Notes: a model not told the origin generated them from the sequence alone. Counted from the first letter of the stretch, positions 11,107 to 20,980 are shown. The stretch is DNA of 64,000 bases from Streptomyces albidoflavus (GCF_000719955.1 NZ_JOII01000020.1:1-64000); one strand, 5' to 3'. Numbers and translations are program-made.

Positions 11107-11539
11107 ATGACGCGGCCCTCGCCCCCGCCGGACATCCGCCCAGCTCGCAGCGTTGCCGAACTCCTCACCGCCGGCCCCCTGTTCGACGCTCCGGTCCACC
11201 CCTCCCACGCCCTCGGCCTCCTCGAACGTGAGGGGCATCACCTCTTCCTCGCGTACGCCACCGGCGAACCTGTGGGCTTCATCTCGGGCAGGGAGACCAC
11301 CCACCCCGACAAAGGCCCCGAAACGCTCCTCTACGAACTGGGGGTCGCCTCCGCACACCGCCGCCAGGGCATCGGCCGCGTCCTGATCGAGACTCTGGCC
11401 GAGGTGGCCCGGGAACGGGACTGCCGGGGCATGTGGGTCGGGGGTGGAGACGGGGAACAGGGCGGCGCTGGCGGCTTACCGGTTGGCGGGGGCGGTGGGC
11501 GAGGGGCGGTTTGCGATGTTGGGGTGGGAGTTCGAGTGA
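11107..11539 (+). pseudogene. GNAT family N-acetyltransferase, frameshifted near the C-terminus
   Basis: The N-terminal 110 residues are a normal GNAT domain: ELGVASAHRRQGIGRVLIETL contains the acetyl-CoA pyrophosphate loop (R/Q-x-x-G-x-G/A). After GMWVG the original frame turns into a low-complexity Gly run, while the +1 frame immediately continues with a typical GNAT ending (VETGNRAALAAYRLAGA, then GWEFE and a TGA at 11537-11539). Removing one G from the five-G run at 11440-11444 restores a full-length protein of about 143 residues. Either the gene carries a one-base insertion or the run was miscounted in sequencing. ATG 11107 was used as the start. Confidence 0.75.
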
Positions 11540-11626
11540 GGGCGAGGGGGCATCGTGTCGGGTGCCCCACTACTCAACTGCGGCATCGAGCGCCTTGCCG
11601 AGGCAGCGGCGCCCTTAGGCCGTACG

Positions 11627-11658
11627 CGGCCCCCACGGCACCGGTGTCGTGGGGGCCG
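11627..11658. terminator. Strong GC hairpin, probable terminator of the GNAT gene
   Basis: CGGCCCCCACG at 11627-11637 pairs perfectly with CGTGGGGGCCG at 11648-11658. The 10-nt loop itself contains the palindrome CACCGGTG. There is no T-run, as is common in Streptomyces. Its position also argues against starting the next gene at the GTG inside the hairpin. Confidence 0.6.
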
Positions 11659-11714
11659 TGCGCGAAGCCTCGCGGGGGACGAGCAAGCTCCGGCTGTCCG
11701 TGGCTGGTGCCAGA

Positions 11715-12518
11715 ATGGCATTCATGGGTGAACTGCTCTCTCCGGACCTGTCCATACCCCTGGACAACAACGTCAGCGAATGGCTCCTAGGGACAAGCGC
11801 GGTGCTCCTGCACCACCAAGGGGAGCGAGTGAGCGCCACCCTCCTCACCCAGGTGCAATTCCTGGAAGTCACGCTGTGGGACACGGAGTTCGGGCGCGAA
11901 GGCTACAAGATCACCTTGGTGGTCGAGCCTCATCTCTACCCGGACTTCGGTACGACTGAGATGGACACCATCGCTGACGCCATGAGGACGGTCCTGTCGC
12001 CGTCCGGTAAGTCCATTGACATCCTGAACGTCCGGCCGGAGCTGACCCGGCTCGGCACGGACTGGCGCCAGCATCTGAACACGGCGAACGGCAACGGTCC
12101 CGCACCGGCGAATCAAGGCCGGAAGGCCCGGTTGGCAGCAGAGGACCAGCACCCCGTCAAGGACGACCTGCACTTCACCAACGAATGGGAGTACGGCCTC
12201 TACGAGGTGCTGAAAGAGCGCCAAGCTGCCCTGCCTGACAACGACACCATCGGGATCATGCCGCTGGCCGGGATTCGGCTACTCGGCCGTACGCGAGAGC
12301 CGGACTTTGTGATTACTTACAAGGGGCGTGCAGGCGTCATTGAGGTAGACGGCCCTCATCATGCAGGACCTCGCCGGGCATCGAATGATCACAGCAGGGA
12401 TGCCCTGATGTATAACGCTGGAATCCGGTGGGTCGCCCGTCTCGATGTCCGAGACGTGAAGGCGAGGGCGGAGGTTGAGAAGTTCGTAGACAATTTCCTC
12501 GCCAGGCTCATTGCATGA
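11715..12518 (+). CDS. Protein with C-terminal PD-(D/E)XK-like (DUF559-type) nuclease domain
   Basis: A 267-residue protein. The last ~110 residues resemble the DUF559/very-short-patch-repair-like endonuclease fold: an acidic helix FTNEWEYGLYEVL (Glu157/Glu159), then EPDFVI (Asp197), then VIEVDGPHH (Glu210, Asp212), then R-D and a NAGIRWV strand. The N-terminal 125 residues are beta-rich and unrecognised (LLHHQGERVSATLL, then LWDTEFG). Codon usage is visibly less GC-biased than in neighbouring genes (codons such as att, act, aag, gaa), which suggests acquisition. ATG 11715 was preferred, with ATG 11724 as an alternative; an upstream GTG at 11649 lies inside a terminator hairpin. No methylase, helicase or toxin partner is adjacent, so role and target are unknown. 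Confidence 0.7.
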   Translation: MAFMGELLSPDLSIPLDNNVSEWLLGTSAVLLHHQGERVSATLLTQVQFLEVTLWDTEFGREGYKITLVVEPHLYPDFGTTEMDTIADAMRTVLSPSGKSIDILNVRPELTRLGTDWRQHLNTANGNGPAPANQGRKARLAAEDQHPVKDDLHFTNEWEYGLYEVLKERQAALPDNDTIGIMPLAGIRLLGRTREPDFVITYKGRAGVIEVDGPHHAGPRRASNDHSRDALMYNAGIRWVARLDVRDVKARAEVEKFVDNFLARLIA

Positions 12519-12655
12519 CGCCGGCGACTCGGTGTTTTCGCAGTCGGGGCTGCCTCACATCGCCCTCGGCCAACACCGCCGCTCAGGTCCGCGCCCGCCC
12601 GTCCACCTCGCAGCAACCCGCCCGACCGCAGTCGCCGCCTGAGACCATCGGAATC

Positions 12656-12937
12656 ATGGGCAAGCACTCCCGACCCGGGCCGCCGAATCAGCCGTCCCGT
12701 GCCGTGCCGAGCGTCGGCGACGGGGACCGGTTCGCCGCGTACGACAAGCGGCGCCGGGCGCCGATGGACGTGTGGCGTCGGCATCGCCCGTTGCGCGGCG
12801 GGGGCAGCCACCTGCGGCCCGGGGAGCCGAGGGCGCTGGAGGAGTGGAACGGGTTCTCGTACGAGCCCGTGGGTACCGCCAGGAACCTCGCGCAGGCTCA
12901 GCAGTGGGTGAACGAGAGGGACGAGGGCTGCGCTTGA
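12656..12937 (+). CDS. Small basic DUF6087-like protein
   Basis: A 93-residue basic protein starting at ATG 12656. The pattern is a Pro-rich N-terminus, then a charged RFAAYDKRRRAPMDVWRRHRPL stretch broken by Gly-rich turns, then EEWNGFSYEPVG and a short terminal helix AQAQQWVNERDE. I recall this pattern for the Streptomyces-specific family DUF6087, whose function is not known. It often lies near small regulators in accessory regions. The stop is 10 nt from the convergent nucleotidyltransferase stop. No clear ribosome binding site; GGAA at about 12650 is weak. Confidence 0.6.
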   Translation: MGKHSRPGPPNQPSRAVPSVGDGDRFAAYDKRRRAPMDVWRRHRPLRGGGSHLRPGEPRALEEWNGFSYEPVGTARNLAQAQQWVNERDEGCA

Positions 12938-12947
12938 CCGGGAGCCC

Positions 12948-13550
12948 TCAGCTCTCACTCGGCCACCCCAGTACCCGCAGCTCCGGCCACTGTCTCTGCC
13001 ACCTCTCCGCCTTCGTCTCGTACACCTCCCGGGGAGCCAGTACCGGGTTGGGCCGAAGGACCAGGTTGAAGATGTCGGCCAGGCCGTGTGGAGCGTAGAC
13101 GTGCCAGTGGTCGTGCGGGTCGAGGCGGATGCCGAGGCAGCAGGTGGTGGCGGCGAAGGTGTCGATGGCGGCCTCGGTGGAGGGGTGGGGCGGGCAGGGG
13201 GTGCCGAACTTCGCCTCGTACCAGAGGTGGACGCGGGCCTGGTTGCGGATCTCGACCTCGGCGGGGAGGCCGGCGAAGAGGGCGCGGCCGGTGCGGATGG
13301 CGTGGTCCTCGGCCTCGTAGGAGAGGTCGGCGGGGTCGTAGGAGAAGAGGTCGTAGTCCTTGATGCCCTGTTCGGGCGGGCGGCCGGTGGTGACGTTCCA
13401 GATGGTCTGGAAGAGGCAGCCGGCGGTGAGGTACCAGCCGGGGAGGGCGAGGGTGGCGGCGCGGTCGAGGACCGTGAGGAGGGTGGGGTTGTGGGACAAG
13501 GTGGTGCGGAGGGCGGGGAGTTGTTCGTCCAGGGGCAGTCGGCTGATCAC
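12948..13550 (-). CDS. Nucleotidyltransferase family protein (NTP_transf_6 / DUF925-like)
   Basis: A 200-residue cytoplasmic protein with the NTP_transf_6 signature: WYLTAGCLFQTIWN near residues 38-51, then GIKDYDLFSYDPADLSYEAED with the acidic residues expected to bind metal, and a later segment (FGTPCPPHPSTEAAID) with a CLGIR strand and a DIFNLVLRPNP ending. These nucleotidyltransferase-fold proteins are widespread; their substrate is not established. GTG start at 13550 with a weak upstream site. It follows a strong terminator on its 5' side and is convergent with the DUF6087-like gene. Confidence 0.8.
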   Translation of the reverse strand: MISRLPLDEQLPALRTTLSHNPTLLTVLDRAATLALPGWYLTAGCLFQTIWNVTTGRPPEQGIKDYDLFSYDPADLSYEAEDHAIRTGRALFAGLPAEVEIRNQARVHLWYEAKFGTPCPPHPSTEAAIDTFAATTCCLGIRLDPHDHWHVYAPHGLADIFNLVLRPNPVLAPREVYETKAERWQRQWPELRVLGWPSES

Positions 13551-13562
13551 CTCGTGGGTGTA

Positions 13563-13602
13563 GCACGCCCCCGGTGCTCGCGGGAGAGCGCCGGGGGCGT
13601 GC
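13563..13602. terminator. Terminator hairpin after the inositol operon
   Basis: GCACGCCCCCGG at 13563-13574 and CCGGGGGCGTGC at 13591-13602 form a perfect 12-bp stem with a 16-nt loop. It lies 19 nt past the mmsA stop on the minus strand and before the start of the nucleotidyltransferase gene, so it separates the inositol operon from that gene. Confidence 0.7.
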
Positions 13603-13620
13603 GGGGAGGCGGGGCGGGCG

Positions 13621-15120
<1,500 letters not shown>

Positions 15121-15134
15121 ACGGGGTCGCTCCT

Positions 15135-17021
15135 TCACAGATGGCGGCGCCGGGCTGCGACGTTCCGGTCGTACTCCTGCCGGGCTCGGGCCGCCTCCTC
15201 GCGGTGCGCGGTCCGGGCCACGGGAACATCCCACCACGCCTGTGCGGGCGTCGGGCTGGACACAGTGTCGGGCGTTTCGGTCCGCACGTAGACACCCGTG
15301 GGGACGGTGGCGGCCCGTACCTCGGCGAGGGCCTCGCCCAGTTCCGCGACGGTCTCCGCGCGGAGCATGCGGACGCCGAGGGAGGCGGCGTTGGCGGCGA
15401 GGTCGAGCGGGAGCGGCTCCCCGTCGAGGAGGCCGCCGGGGCCGGGCATCCGGTAGGCGGTGCCGAAGCCCTCGGCGCCGACCGCGCGGGAGAGGCCGCC
15501 GATGGAGGCGTACCCGTGGTTGTCGACGAGGACCAGCTTGAGCGGCAGGGACTCCTGGACGGCGGTGACCAGTTCGGTCGGGTTCATCAGGTACGTGCCG
15601 TCGCCGACCAGGGCCCAGACGGGGCGGTGCGGGTCGGCGAGGAGGATGCCGAGGGCGCCGGGGATCTCGTAGCCCATGCAGGAGTAGCCGTACTCGACGT
15701 GGTACTGGTCCGCCGAGCGGGCCCGCCAGAGGCGGTGCAGGTCGCCGGGGAGGGAGCCGGCGGCGTTGACGAGGATGTCCTCGCCGGTGACCAGGGCGTC
15801 AAGGACGCCGAGGAGCTGGGTCTGGGTGGGGCGGGCCGTGGGGTCGGGGGCGGCGTAGGCGGCGTCGACGCGGGCCTCCCAGTCGGCCTTGGCGGCGGTG
15901 TACGCGGTGACGTGGGCGTCCGGGAGGCGGTGGCCCACGACGAGCCCGGTGAGGGCGGTGAGCCCTTCGCGGGCGTCGCCGACCACGGCGTGCGCGGCGA
16001 GTTTGTGGGCGTCGGCGGGGTCGAGGTTGAGGTGGGCGAAGCGGACGCCGTCGGCGGCGAAGAGGGTGCCTGAGGCGGTGGTGAAGTCGGTGAGGCGGGT
16101 GCCGACGGCGAGGACGAGGTCGGCGGTGCGGGCCAGGTCGTCGGCGGTGGCGGTGCCGGTGTGGCCGAGCGCGCCGACGTCCTGGGGGTGGTCGTGGGGC
16201 AGGGCGCCCTTGCCGGCCTGGGTGGCGGCGACCGGGATGCCGGTGGCGCGGGCGAAGGCGTCGAGCGCCGCCTCGGCCCCCGCGTACTTGACGCCGCCGC
16301 CCGCCACGACGAGGGGGCGGCGGGCCGCGCGGAGCAGGGCGGCGGCCTCGGTGAGGGAGGCGGTGTCGGGGGCGGGGCGGCGGATGTGCCAGGTCCGCTC
16401 GGCGAAGAACTCCTCGGGCCAGTCGTACGCCTCGGCCTGTACGTCCTGCGGCAGGGCGAGGGTGACGGCGCCGGTGGCGGCCGGGTCGGTGAGGACGCGC
16501 ATCGCGGTGAGGGCGGCGGGGATCAGCGCCTCGGGCCGGGTGACGCGGTCGAAGTGGCGGGAGACGGGCCGCAGGCAGTCGTTGACGGTGATGTCGCCCG
16601 CGTAGGGGAGTTCGAGCTGCTGGAGGACGGGGTCGGCGGGGCGGGTGGCGAAGGTGTCGCCGGGGAGGAGCAGGACGGGCAGGCGGTTGACGGTGGCGAG
16701 GGCGGCGCCGGTGACGAGGTTGGTGGCGCCGGGCCCGATGGAGGTGGTGACGGCGTGGGCGGCGAGGCGGCGGCTCTGGCGGGCGAAGCCGGTGGCGGCG
16801 TGCACCATGGCCTGCTCGCTGCGGCCCTGGTGGAAGCGGAGGTCGCCGGTCCCGTCGGGCCGTTCGGCGGTGTGCTCGGCGAGGGCCTGGCCGAGCCCGG
16901 CGACGTTGCCGTGGCCGAAGACGCCCCAGACGGCGGGGATCAGCCGCTGCCGCTCGCCGTCGCGCTCGCTGTACTGGACGGAGAGGAAGCGGATCAGTGC
17001 CTGGGCGGTGGTGAGCCTCAC
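15135..17021 (-). CDS. iolD: 3D-(3,5/4)-trihydroxycyclohexane-1,2-dione hydrolase
   Basis: A 628-residue ThDP-dependent enzyme that opens the ring of the diketo-inositol intermediate to give 5-deoxy-D-glucuronate. The N-terminus begins with LTTAQALIRFL and includes GVFGHGNVAGLGQAL, the distinctive IolD start. The FHQGRSEQAMVHAATGFAR segment carries the ThDP-activating glutamate, and the C-terminal third has the ThDP/Mg motif GDGTYLMNP with the preceding YGYSCMGYEIPGALG. The GTG start at 17021 overlaps the iolB stop by 4 nt (GTGA). Length fits the family. It is the second-to-last gene of the operon. Confidence 0.94.
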   Translation of the reverse strand: MRLTTAQALIRFLSVQYSERDGERQRLIPAVWGVFGHGNVAGLGQALAEHTAERPDGTGDLRFHQGRSEQAMVHAATGFARQSRRLAAHAVTTSIGPGATNLVTGAALATVNRLPVLLLPGDTFATRPADPVLQQLELPYAGDITVNDCLRPVSRHFDRVTRPEALIPAALTAMRVLTDPAATGAVTLALPQDVQAEAYDWPEEFFAERTWHIRRPAPDTASLTEAAALLRAARRPLVVAGGGVKYAGAEAALDAFARATGIPVAATQAGKGALPHDHPQDVGALGHTGTATADDLARTADLVLAVGTRLTDFTTASGTLFAADGVRFAHLNLDPADAHKLAAHAVVGDAREGLTALTGLVVGHRLPDAHVTAYTAAKADWEARVDAAYAAPDPTARPTQTQLLGVLDALVTGEDILVNAAGSLPGDLHRLWRARSADQYHVEYGYSCMGYEIPGALGILLADPHRPVWALVGDGTYLMNPTELVTAVQESLPLKLVLVDNHGYASIGGLSRAVGAEGFGTAYRMPGPGGLLDGEPLPLDLAANAASLGVRMLRAETVAELGEALAEVRAATVPTGVYVRTETPDTVSSPTPAQAWWDVPVARTAHREEAARARQEYDRNVAARRRHL

Positions 17022-17878
17022 CGGTAGCCCTCCGCGTGGTCGGGGTGGAAGGTGATGTGCCAGTCCCGCCCGGGGCCGGGCCCGGCCATGACGTTGAGGT
17101 AGTAGAGCGGGTGGCCGGGCGGGGCGACGGACGGGCCGTGCCAGCCGTCGGGGACGAGGACCGCCTCCCCGTCCCGCACCTCGGCGAGGAGGTCGGCGCC
17201 GCCGGGCCGGGAGGGCGCCACCCGGTGGAAGGCCGGGGTGGGCCCGTCCAGCGCGAACCAGTAGATCTCCTCCAGCTCGCTCTCCTCTCCCGGCCGGTGC
17301 TCGTCGTGCTTGTGCGGCGGGTACGAGGACCAGTGGCCGGGCGGGGTGAGGACCTCGACGGCGATGAGGCGGTCGCAGGCGAAGGTGTGGGCGGCGGCGA
17401 AGTTCCGCACCTGTCGCGCGCACGTCCCGCTGCCCCGCTCCTCGACGGGTACCTCCGGCGCCGGGCCTCGGCGGGCGGGGAGTCGGCGCCCGCACCTCGC
17501 TCCTGCCAGAGCGAACCGGCCGGCGGCGCCGGAGGTGATCTCGACGCGGGCGTCCCGGGGGACGTACGCGAAGTCGGTGGGCCCGGCGAAGACGTCCGGG
17601 CGCCCGTCGAGGGTGAACTCGCTTTCTCCGTCGCCCTGTTGCTCCCCGTCGGGCCGTACCCGGACCGTACCGCCCCCGGAGAGCGGAAGCACGATCCATT
17701 CGGCGCCGCCGGTGGCGAAGGTGTGCGTGTCGCCGGGGGCCAGTTCGAGGATGTGCAGGGCGGTGTGGCGCAGCCCCTGGTCGGGCCCGGCGCTGAGCCG
17801 GTACGGGCTGCCGGGGTGCGCGGTGGCGCCGGGCCGCAGATGGAGCGGGTGCGGGTCGGTGGGGGGCATCGTCGTCAT
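17018..17878 (-). CDS. iolB: 5-deoxy-glucuronate isomerase
   Basis: A 286-residue cupin-type enzyme that isomerises 5-deoxy-D-glucuronate to 2-deoxy-5-keto-D-gluconate. It has two cupin halves. The first contains HILELAPGDTHTFATGGAEWIVLPL; the second has WSSYPPHKHDEH with clustered metal-binding histidines, EEIYWFAL, and a late VPDGWHGPSVAPPGHPLYYLN. It is slightly shorter in the inter-cupin region than some homologues but complete. The start overlaps the stop of the upstream aldolase gene (ATGA at 17875-17878), and its own stop overlaps iolD. Confidence 0.93.
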   Translation of the reverse strand: MTTMPPTDPHPLHLRPGATAHPGSPYRLSAGPDQGLRHTALHILELAPGDTHTFATGGAEWIVLPLSGGGTVRVRPDGEQQGDGESEFTLDGRPDVFAGPTDFAYVPRDARVEITSGAAGRFALAGARCGRRLPARRGPAPEVPVEERGSGTCARQVRNFAAAHTFACDRLIAVEVLTPPGHWSSYPPHKHDEHRPGEESELEEIYWFALDGPTPAFHRVAPSRPGGADLLAEVRDGEAVLVPDGWHGPSVAPPGHPLYYLNVMAGPGPGRDWHITFHPDHAEGYR

Positions 17879-18867
17879 GGCTCCTCACCTACCCCGCGCG
17901 GGGCGGGCAGCCCGCGCGACGGGCCGGGGAGGGCGCGGGTTCCCTCGTGCCGGGCCTCCCCGTGGACGAGGGCGGCGGCGGTGTCGACGGCGGCGGCCAC
18001 GTCCCCGTCGGGCGGGTAGAGCAGGGCGCGGCCGGCGACGAGGCCGCGCACCGTGGGCAGCGCGAGGGCGCTCCGCCACCGCTCGTAGGTCGCGTCCCCG
18101 CCGCGCGCCGCACCGACCGGCCCGCCGAGCAGCACGACGGGCAGCGTGGTGGCGGCCGTCACCCGCGCCATGTCCTCGGGGTCCTCGGTGACGGGCACCT
18201 TGAGCCAGGTGTACGCGGAGGTCCCGCCGAGCCCGGAGGCGACGGCGAGCGAGGTGGTGACGGCGGCGGCCCCGAGGTCGGTACGGAGTGCGCCGCCGAC
18301 CCGGCGGCACAGGAACGGCTCGACGAAGACGGGCAGGCGCAGCGCGGCCATGGCGTCGACGGCGCGGGCCGCCGTGTGCAGGGTGGTGAGCGAGCCGGGG
18401 TCGTCGTAGTCGAGGCGGAGCAGCAGCTTCCCGGCGTCGTAGCGGGAGCGGGCCAGGTCCTCGGGGCGGAACCCGGTGAACCGGTCGTCGAGTTCGAAGG
18501 CGGCCCCGGCGAGGCCGCCGCGGTTCATCGAGCCCATGACGGCCCTGCCCTCCAGCGCCCCGAGCAGCAGGAGGTCGTCCAGGACGTCGGCGCTGGCGAG
18601 GACGCCGTCGACGCCCGGGCGGGAGAGGCCGAGCCGCAGCCGGGCGAGGAGTCCGGCGCGGTCGGCCATGGCGCGGTCGCCGCTTCCCGCGCCGAGGGCG
18701 CCGCGCGCCGGGTGGTCGGCGGCGAGGATCAGCAGCCGCCCGTCGCGGCCCAGCAGCGGGCGGCGGACCCGGCGCGCGGCGGCCTCGGCGACCGCCTCGG
18801 GCCGGTGGGCGCGCAGCCGGGCGAGGGCGGCCGGGTCGACGGCGTGGGCGGCATGGGCGGGGTTCAT
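17875..18867 (-). CDS. Cgl0159-family (beta/alpha)8 aldolase in the inositol operon
   Basis: A 330-residue TIM-barrel protein related to class I fructose-bisphosphate/deoxyribose-phosphate aldolases. Visible features: LLILAADHPARGAL near residue 45, MGSMNRGGLAGAAFELDDRFTG, KLLLRLDYDDP with the likely Schiff-base lysine region, LPVFVEPF, and WLKVPVTEDPEDM. It sits between iolC and iolB with 4-nt overlaps on both sides. In this position it is the likely cleaver of 2-deoxy-5-keto-gluconate-6-phosphate to DHAP and malonate semialdehyde, the job done by class II IolJ in Bacillus. This role is an inference from context; the family assignment is firmer. Confidence 0.8.
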   Translation of the reverse strand: MNPAHAAHAVDPAALARLRAHRPEAVAEAAARRVRRPLLGRDGRLLILAADHPARGALGAGSGDRAMADRAGLLARLRLGLSRPGVDGVLASADVLDDLLLLGALEGRAVMGSMNRGGLAGAAFELDDRFTGFRPEDLARSRYDAGKLLLRLDYDDPGSLTTLHTAARAVDAMAALRLPVFVEPFLCRRVGGALRTDLGAAAVTTSLAVASGLGGTSAYTWLKVPVTEDPEDMARVTAATTLPVVLLGGPVGAARGGDATYERWRSALALPTVRGLVAGRALLYPPDGDVAAAVDTAAALVHGEARHEGTRALPGPSRGLPAPRGVGEEP

Positions 18868-19874
18868 TCCGCACCGCCCAGCAGCGCCTCGATCTCCTCG
18901 GCGCGGGGCATCGCGGAGGAGCAGGCGAGGCGTCCCGCGACGAGGGCCCCGGCGGCGTTGGCGTACCCGATGGTGTCCGCCAGTGGCCACCCGGCGAGCA
19001 GGCCGTGGCAGAGGGCGCCGCCGAAGGCGTCCCCGGCGCCGAGGCCGTTGACCACCTCGACGGGGACGGGCGGGGCGGTGACGCGGGTGCCGTCGCGGTG
19101 GGCGGCGAGGACGCCGTCCGGCCCCTGTTTGACGACGGCGAGGGTGACCCCGGCGGCGAGCAGGGCGTCGGCGGCGGCCTCCGGTTCACGCTCTCCGGTG
19201 GCCTGTTCGCACTCGGCGAGGTTGCCGACGGCGACGGTGGCGTGGGCGAGGGCGGCGGCGTAGTGGGCGCGGGCGTCCGGGCGTTCGGCCTCGTCCCAGA
19301 GCATGGGCCGCCAGTCGAGGTCGAGGACGGTGTGGGCGGCCCGGCGCCGGTGGGCCAGCGCGGTGAGGGTGGCGGTGCGGCTCGGTTCGGCGCTCAGCCC
19401 GGTGCCGGTGGCCCACAGGACGCGGGCGGCGCCGATCGCGTCGAGGTCGAGGGCGTCGGCGGTGATCCTGAGGTCCGGGGCCTCGGGCCGCCGGTAGAAG
19501 TAGAGCGGGAAGTCGTCGGGCGGGAAGATCTCGCAGAAGGTGACGGGGGTGGGCAGCCCCGTCACGGCCGGCACCCACCGCGCGTCGACGCCGAACTTCT
19601 CCAGCTCGGCCCGCAGGTAGTCGCCGAACGGGTCCTCCCCGGTCCGGCTGACCAGCGCGGTGCGCCGCCCCAGCCGCGCCGCCGCGACGACCACGTTGGC
19701 GGGCGAGCCGCCCAGGAACTTCCCGAAGGTCTCCACCTCGGCCAGCGGCACCCCGGTCCTGAGCGGGTAGAGGTCGACGCCGAGCCGCCCGAGAGCGATC
19801 ACGTCGTACGCCGCCTCACCCGGCGGTCCGGGTGGCCGCTGCCCACTCCCGCGTCCCGGCTGTGCGCCCGTCAC
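18864..19874 (-). CDS. iolC: 5-dehydro-2-deoxygluconokinase
   Basis: A 336-residue PfkB/ribokinase-family kinase that phosphorylates 2-deoxy-5-keto-D-gluconate. The first 22 residues are a Pro/Gly tail; the domain begins at YDVIALGRLGVDLYP. The PfkB substrate loop GGSPANVVVAAARLG follows FGKFL, and the catalytic GLGAGDAFGGAL motif with the base aspartate is near residue 285. First gene of the minus-strand operon. A promoter with TTGACA (19960-19965 complement), an 18-nt spacer and TAGACC lies just upstream. The stop overlaps the aldolase start by 4 nt. Confidence 0.92.
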   Translation of the reverse strand: MTGAQPGRGSGQRPPGPPGEAAYDVIALGRLGVDLYPLRTGVPLAEVETFGKFLGGSPANVVVAAARLGRRTALVSRTGEDPFGDYLRAELEKFGVDARWVPAVTGLPTPVTFCEIFPPDDFPLYFYRRPEAPDLRITADALDLDAIGAARVLWATGTGLSAEPSRTATLTALAHRRRAAHTVLDLDWRPMLWDEAERPDARAHYAAALAHATVAVGNLAECEQATGEREPEAAADALLAAGVTLAVVKQGPDGVLAAHRDGTRVTAPPVPVEVVNGLGAGDAFGGALCHGLLAGWPLADTIGYANAAGALVAGRLACSSAMPRAEEIEALLGGAE

Positions 19875-19935
19875 GGTCTCCCCCTCGCTGCGTCGTTGCG
19901 GCGGCGGTGCTCCCCGTGGTGCCGGGGCGTGCCCA

Positions 19936-19990
19936 GGTCTAGTCGGCGGCGCGGAACCCTGTCAACATTTTGTCCGGACATTCGGACGAA
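19936..19990. promoter_or_regulatory. Divergent iol promoter region with TGTCCGGACA operator
   Basis: On the minus strand TTGACA (plus coordinates 19960-19965) and TAGACC (19936-19941) are separated by 18 nt, a good vegetative promoter for iolC. Immediately upstream is the perfect palindrome TGTCCGGACA at 19971-19980, nested in a longer imperfect inverted repeat TTGTCCG (19970-19976) / CGGACGA (19983-19989). This is a likely site for an inositol-responsive regulator (GntR/IolR type). The regulator gene is not in the window. Confidence 0.65.
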
Positions 19991-20056
19991 CCCTCACGCC
20001 CGGAGATGGGGCAGGCTTGACCCGGACGGCGACCGGAACCGGAAGGCGGACATCTG

Positions 20057-20980
20057 ATGGACCGTACGAACGAGCCGGCACCCCCGGTCTCCCGGCTGCG
20101 GATCGGCTCGGCACCCGACTCGTGGGGCGTCTGGTTCCCCGAGGACCCGCACCAGGTGGGCTGGGACCGCTTCCTGGACGAGGTGGCCGAGGCCGGGTAC
20201 ACGTGGATCGAACTGGGCCCGTACGGCTACCTCCCCACCGACCCGGTACGGCTGCGGGACGAGACGGCGCGGCGCGGGCTGAGCGTGTCGGCGGGCACCG
20301 TCTTCACCGGGCTGCACCGGGGTGAGGCGGTCTGGGAGGAGACCTGGGCGCACGTGGCGAAGGTCGCGGAGCTGACCCGCGCGACGGGCGCCGGGTACCT
20401 GGTGGCGATCCCCGCGTTCTGGCGCGACGACAAGACCGGCCGGGTGCTGGAGGACCGCGAGCTGACCCCCGCCGCCTGGCGCGACCTCTCCCGGCTGACG
20501 GAGCGTCTGGCCCGCCGGGTCCGCGAGGAGTACGGGCTGCGCACCGTGGTCCACCCGCACGCCGACACCCATGTCGACACCGAGGAGCACGTGGTCCGCC
20601 TCCTCGACACCACCGACCCGGACCTGGTCGAACTCTGCCTGGACACCGGCCACTACGCCTACTGCGGCGGCGACAGCGTCCGCCTCGTCGAGACCTACGG
20701 CGAACGCCTCGGCTACCTCCACCTCAAACAGGTCGACCCCGAGGTGCTGGCCCGGGTCCGCGCCGAGGACCTGCCGTTCGGCCCCGCCGTGGCCCAGGGC
20801 GTCATGTGCGAGCCCCCGCTCGGCGTGCCCGCCCTCGAACCCGTACTGGCGGCCACCCGCCCCCTCGGCATCGACCTCTTCGCCATCGTCGAGCAGGACA
20901 TGTACCCCTGCCCGCCGGACCGCCCGCTCCCGGTGGCCCGGCGCACCCGGGCGCTGCTGGAGTCGTACCTGAACGGCTGA
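20057..20980 (+). CDS. TIM-barrel sugar isomerase/epimerase, IolE/IolH/IolI-like
   Basis: A 307-residue xylose isomerase-like TIM-barrel protein, divergent from iolC. Characteristic segments are IGSAPDSWGVWFPEDP near the start, YTWIELGPYGYLPTDP, VVHPHADTHVD, LDTGHYAYCGGD, YLHLKQVDP and a late IVEQDMYP, giving the usual Glu/Asp/His metal ligands. Within inositol loci such proteins are the 2-keto-myo-inositol dehydratase (IolE), the isomerase (IolI) or the less defined IolH; sequence alone does not let me choose. It shares the TGTCCGGACA control region with iolC, so it is probably co-induced. ATG 20057 is used. Confidence 0.8.
   Translation: MDRTNEPAPPVSRLRIGSAPDSWGVWFPEDPHQVGWDRFLDEVAEAGYTWIELGPYGYLPTDPVRLRDETARRGLSVSAGTVFTGLHRGEAVWEETWAHVAKVAELTRATGAGYLVAIPAFWRDDKTGRVLEDRELTPAAWRDLSRLTERLARRVREEYGLRTVVHPHADTHVDTEEHVVRLLDTTDPDLVELCLDTGHYAYCGGDSVRLVETYGERLGYLHLKQVDPEVLARVRAEDLPFGPAVAQGVMCEPPLGVPALEPVLAATRPLGIDLFAIVEQDMYPCPPDRPLPVARRTRALLESYLNG

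Noticed and set aside
11107..11539. Programmed frameshifting in the GNAT gene
   Set aside because: A plain G-run without a slippery heptamer and hairpin fits an insertion or sequencing error better.
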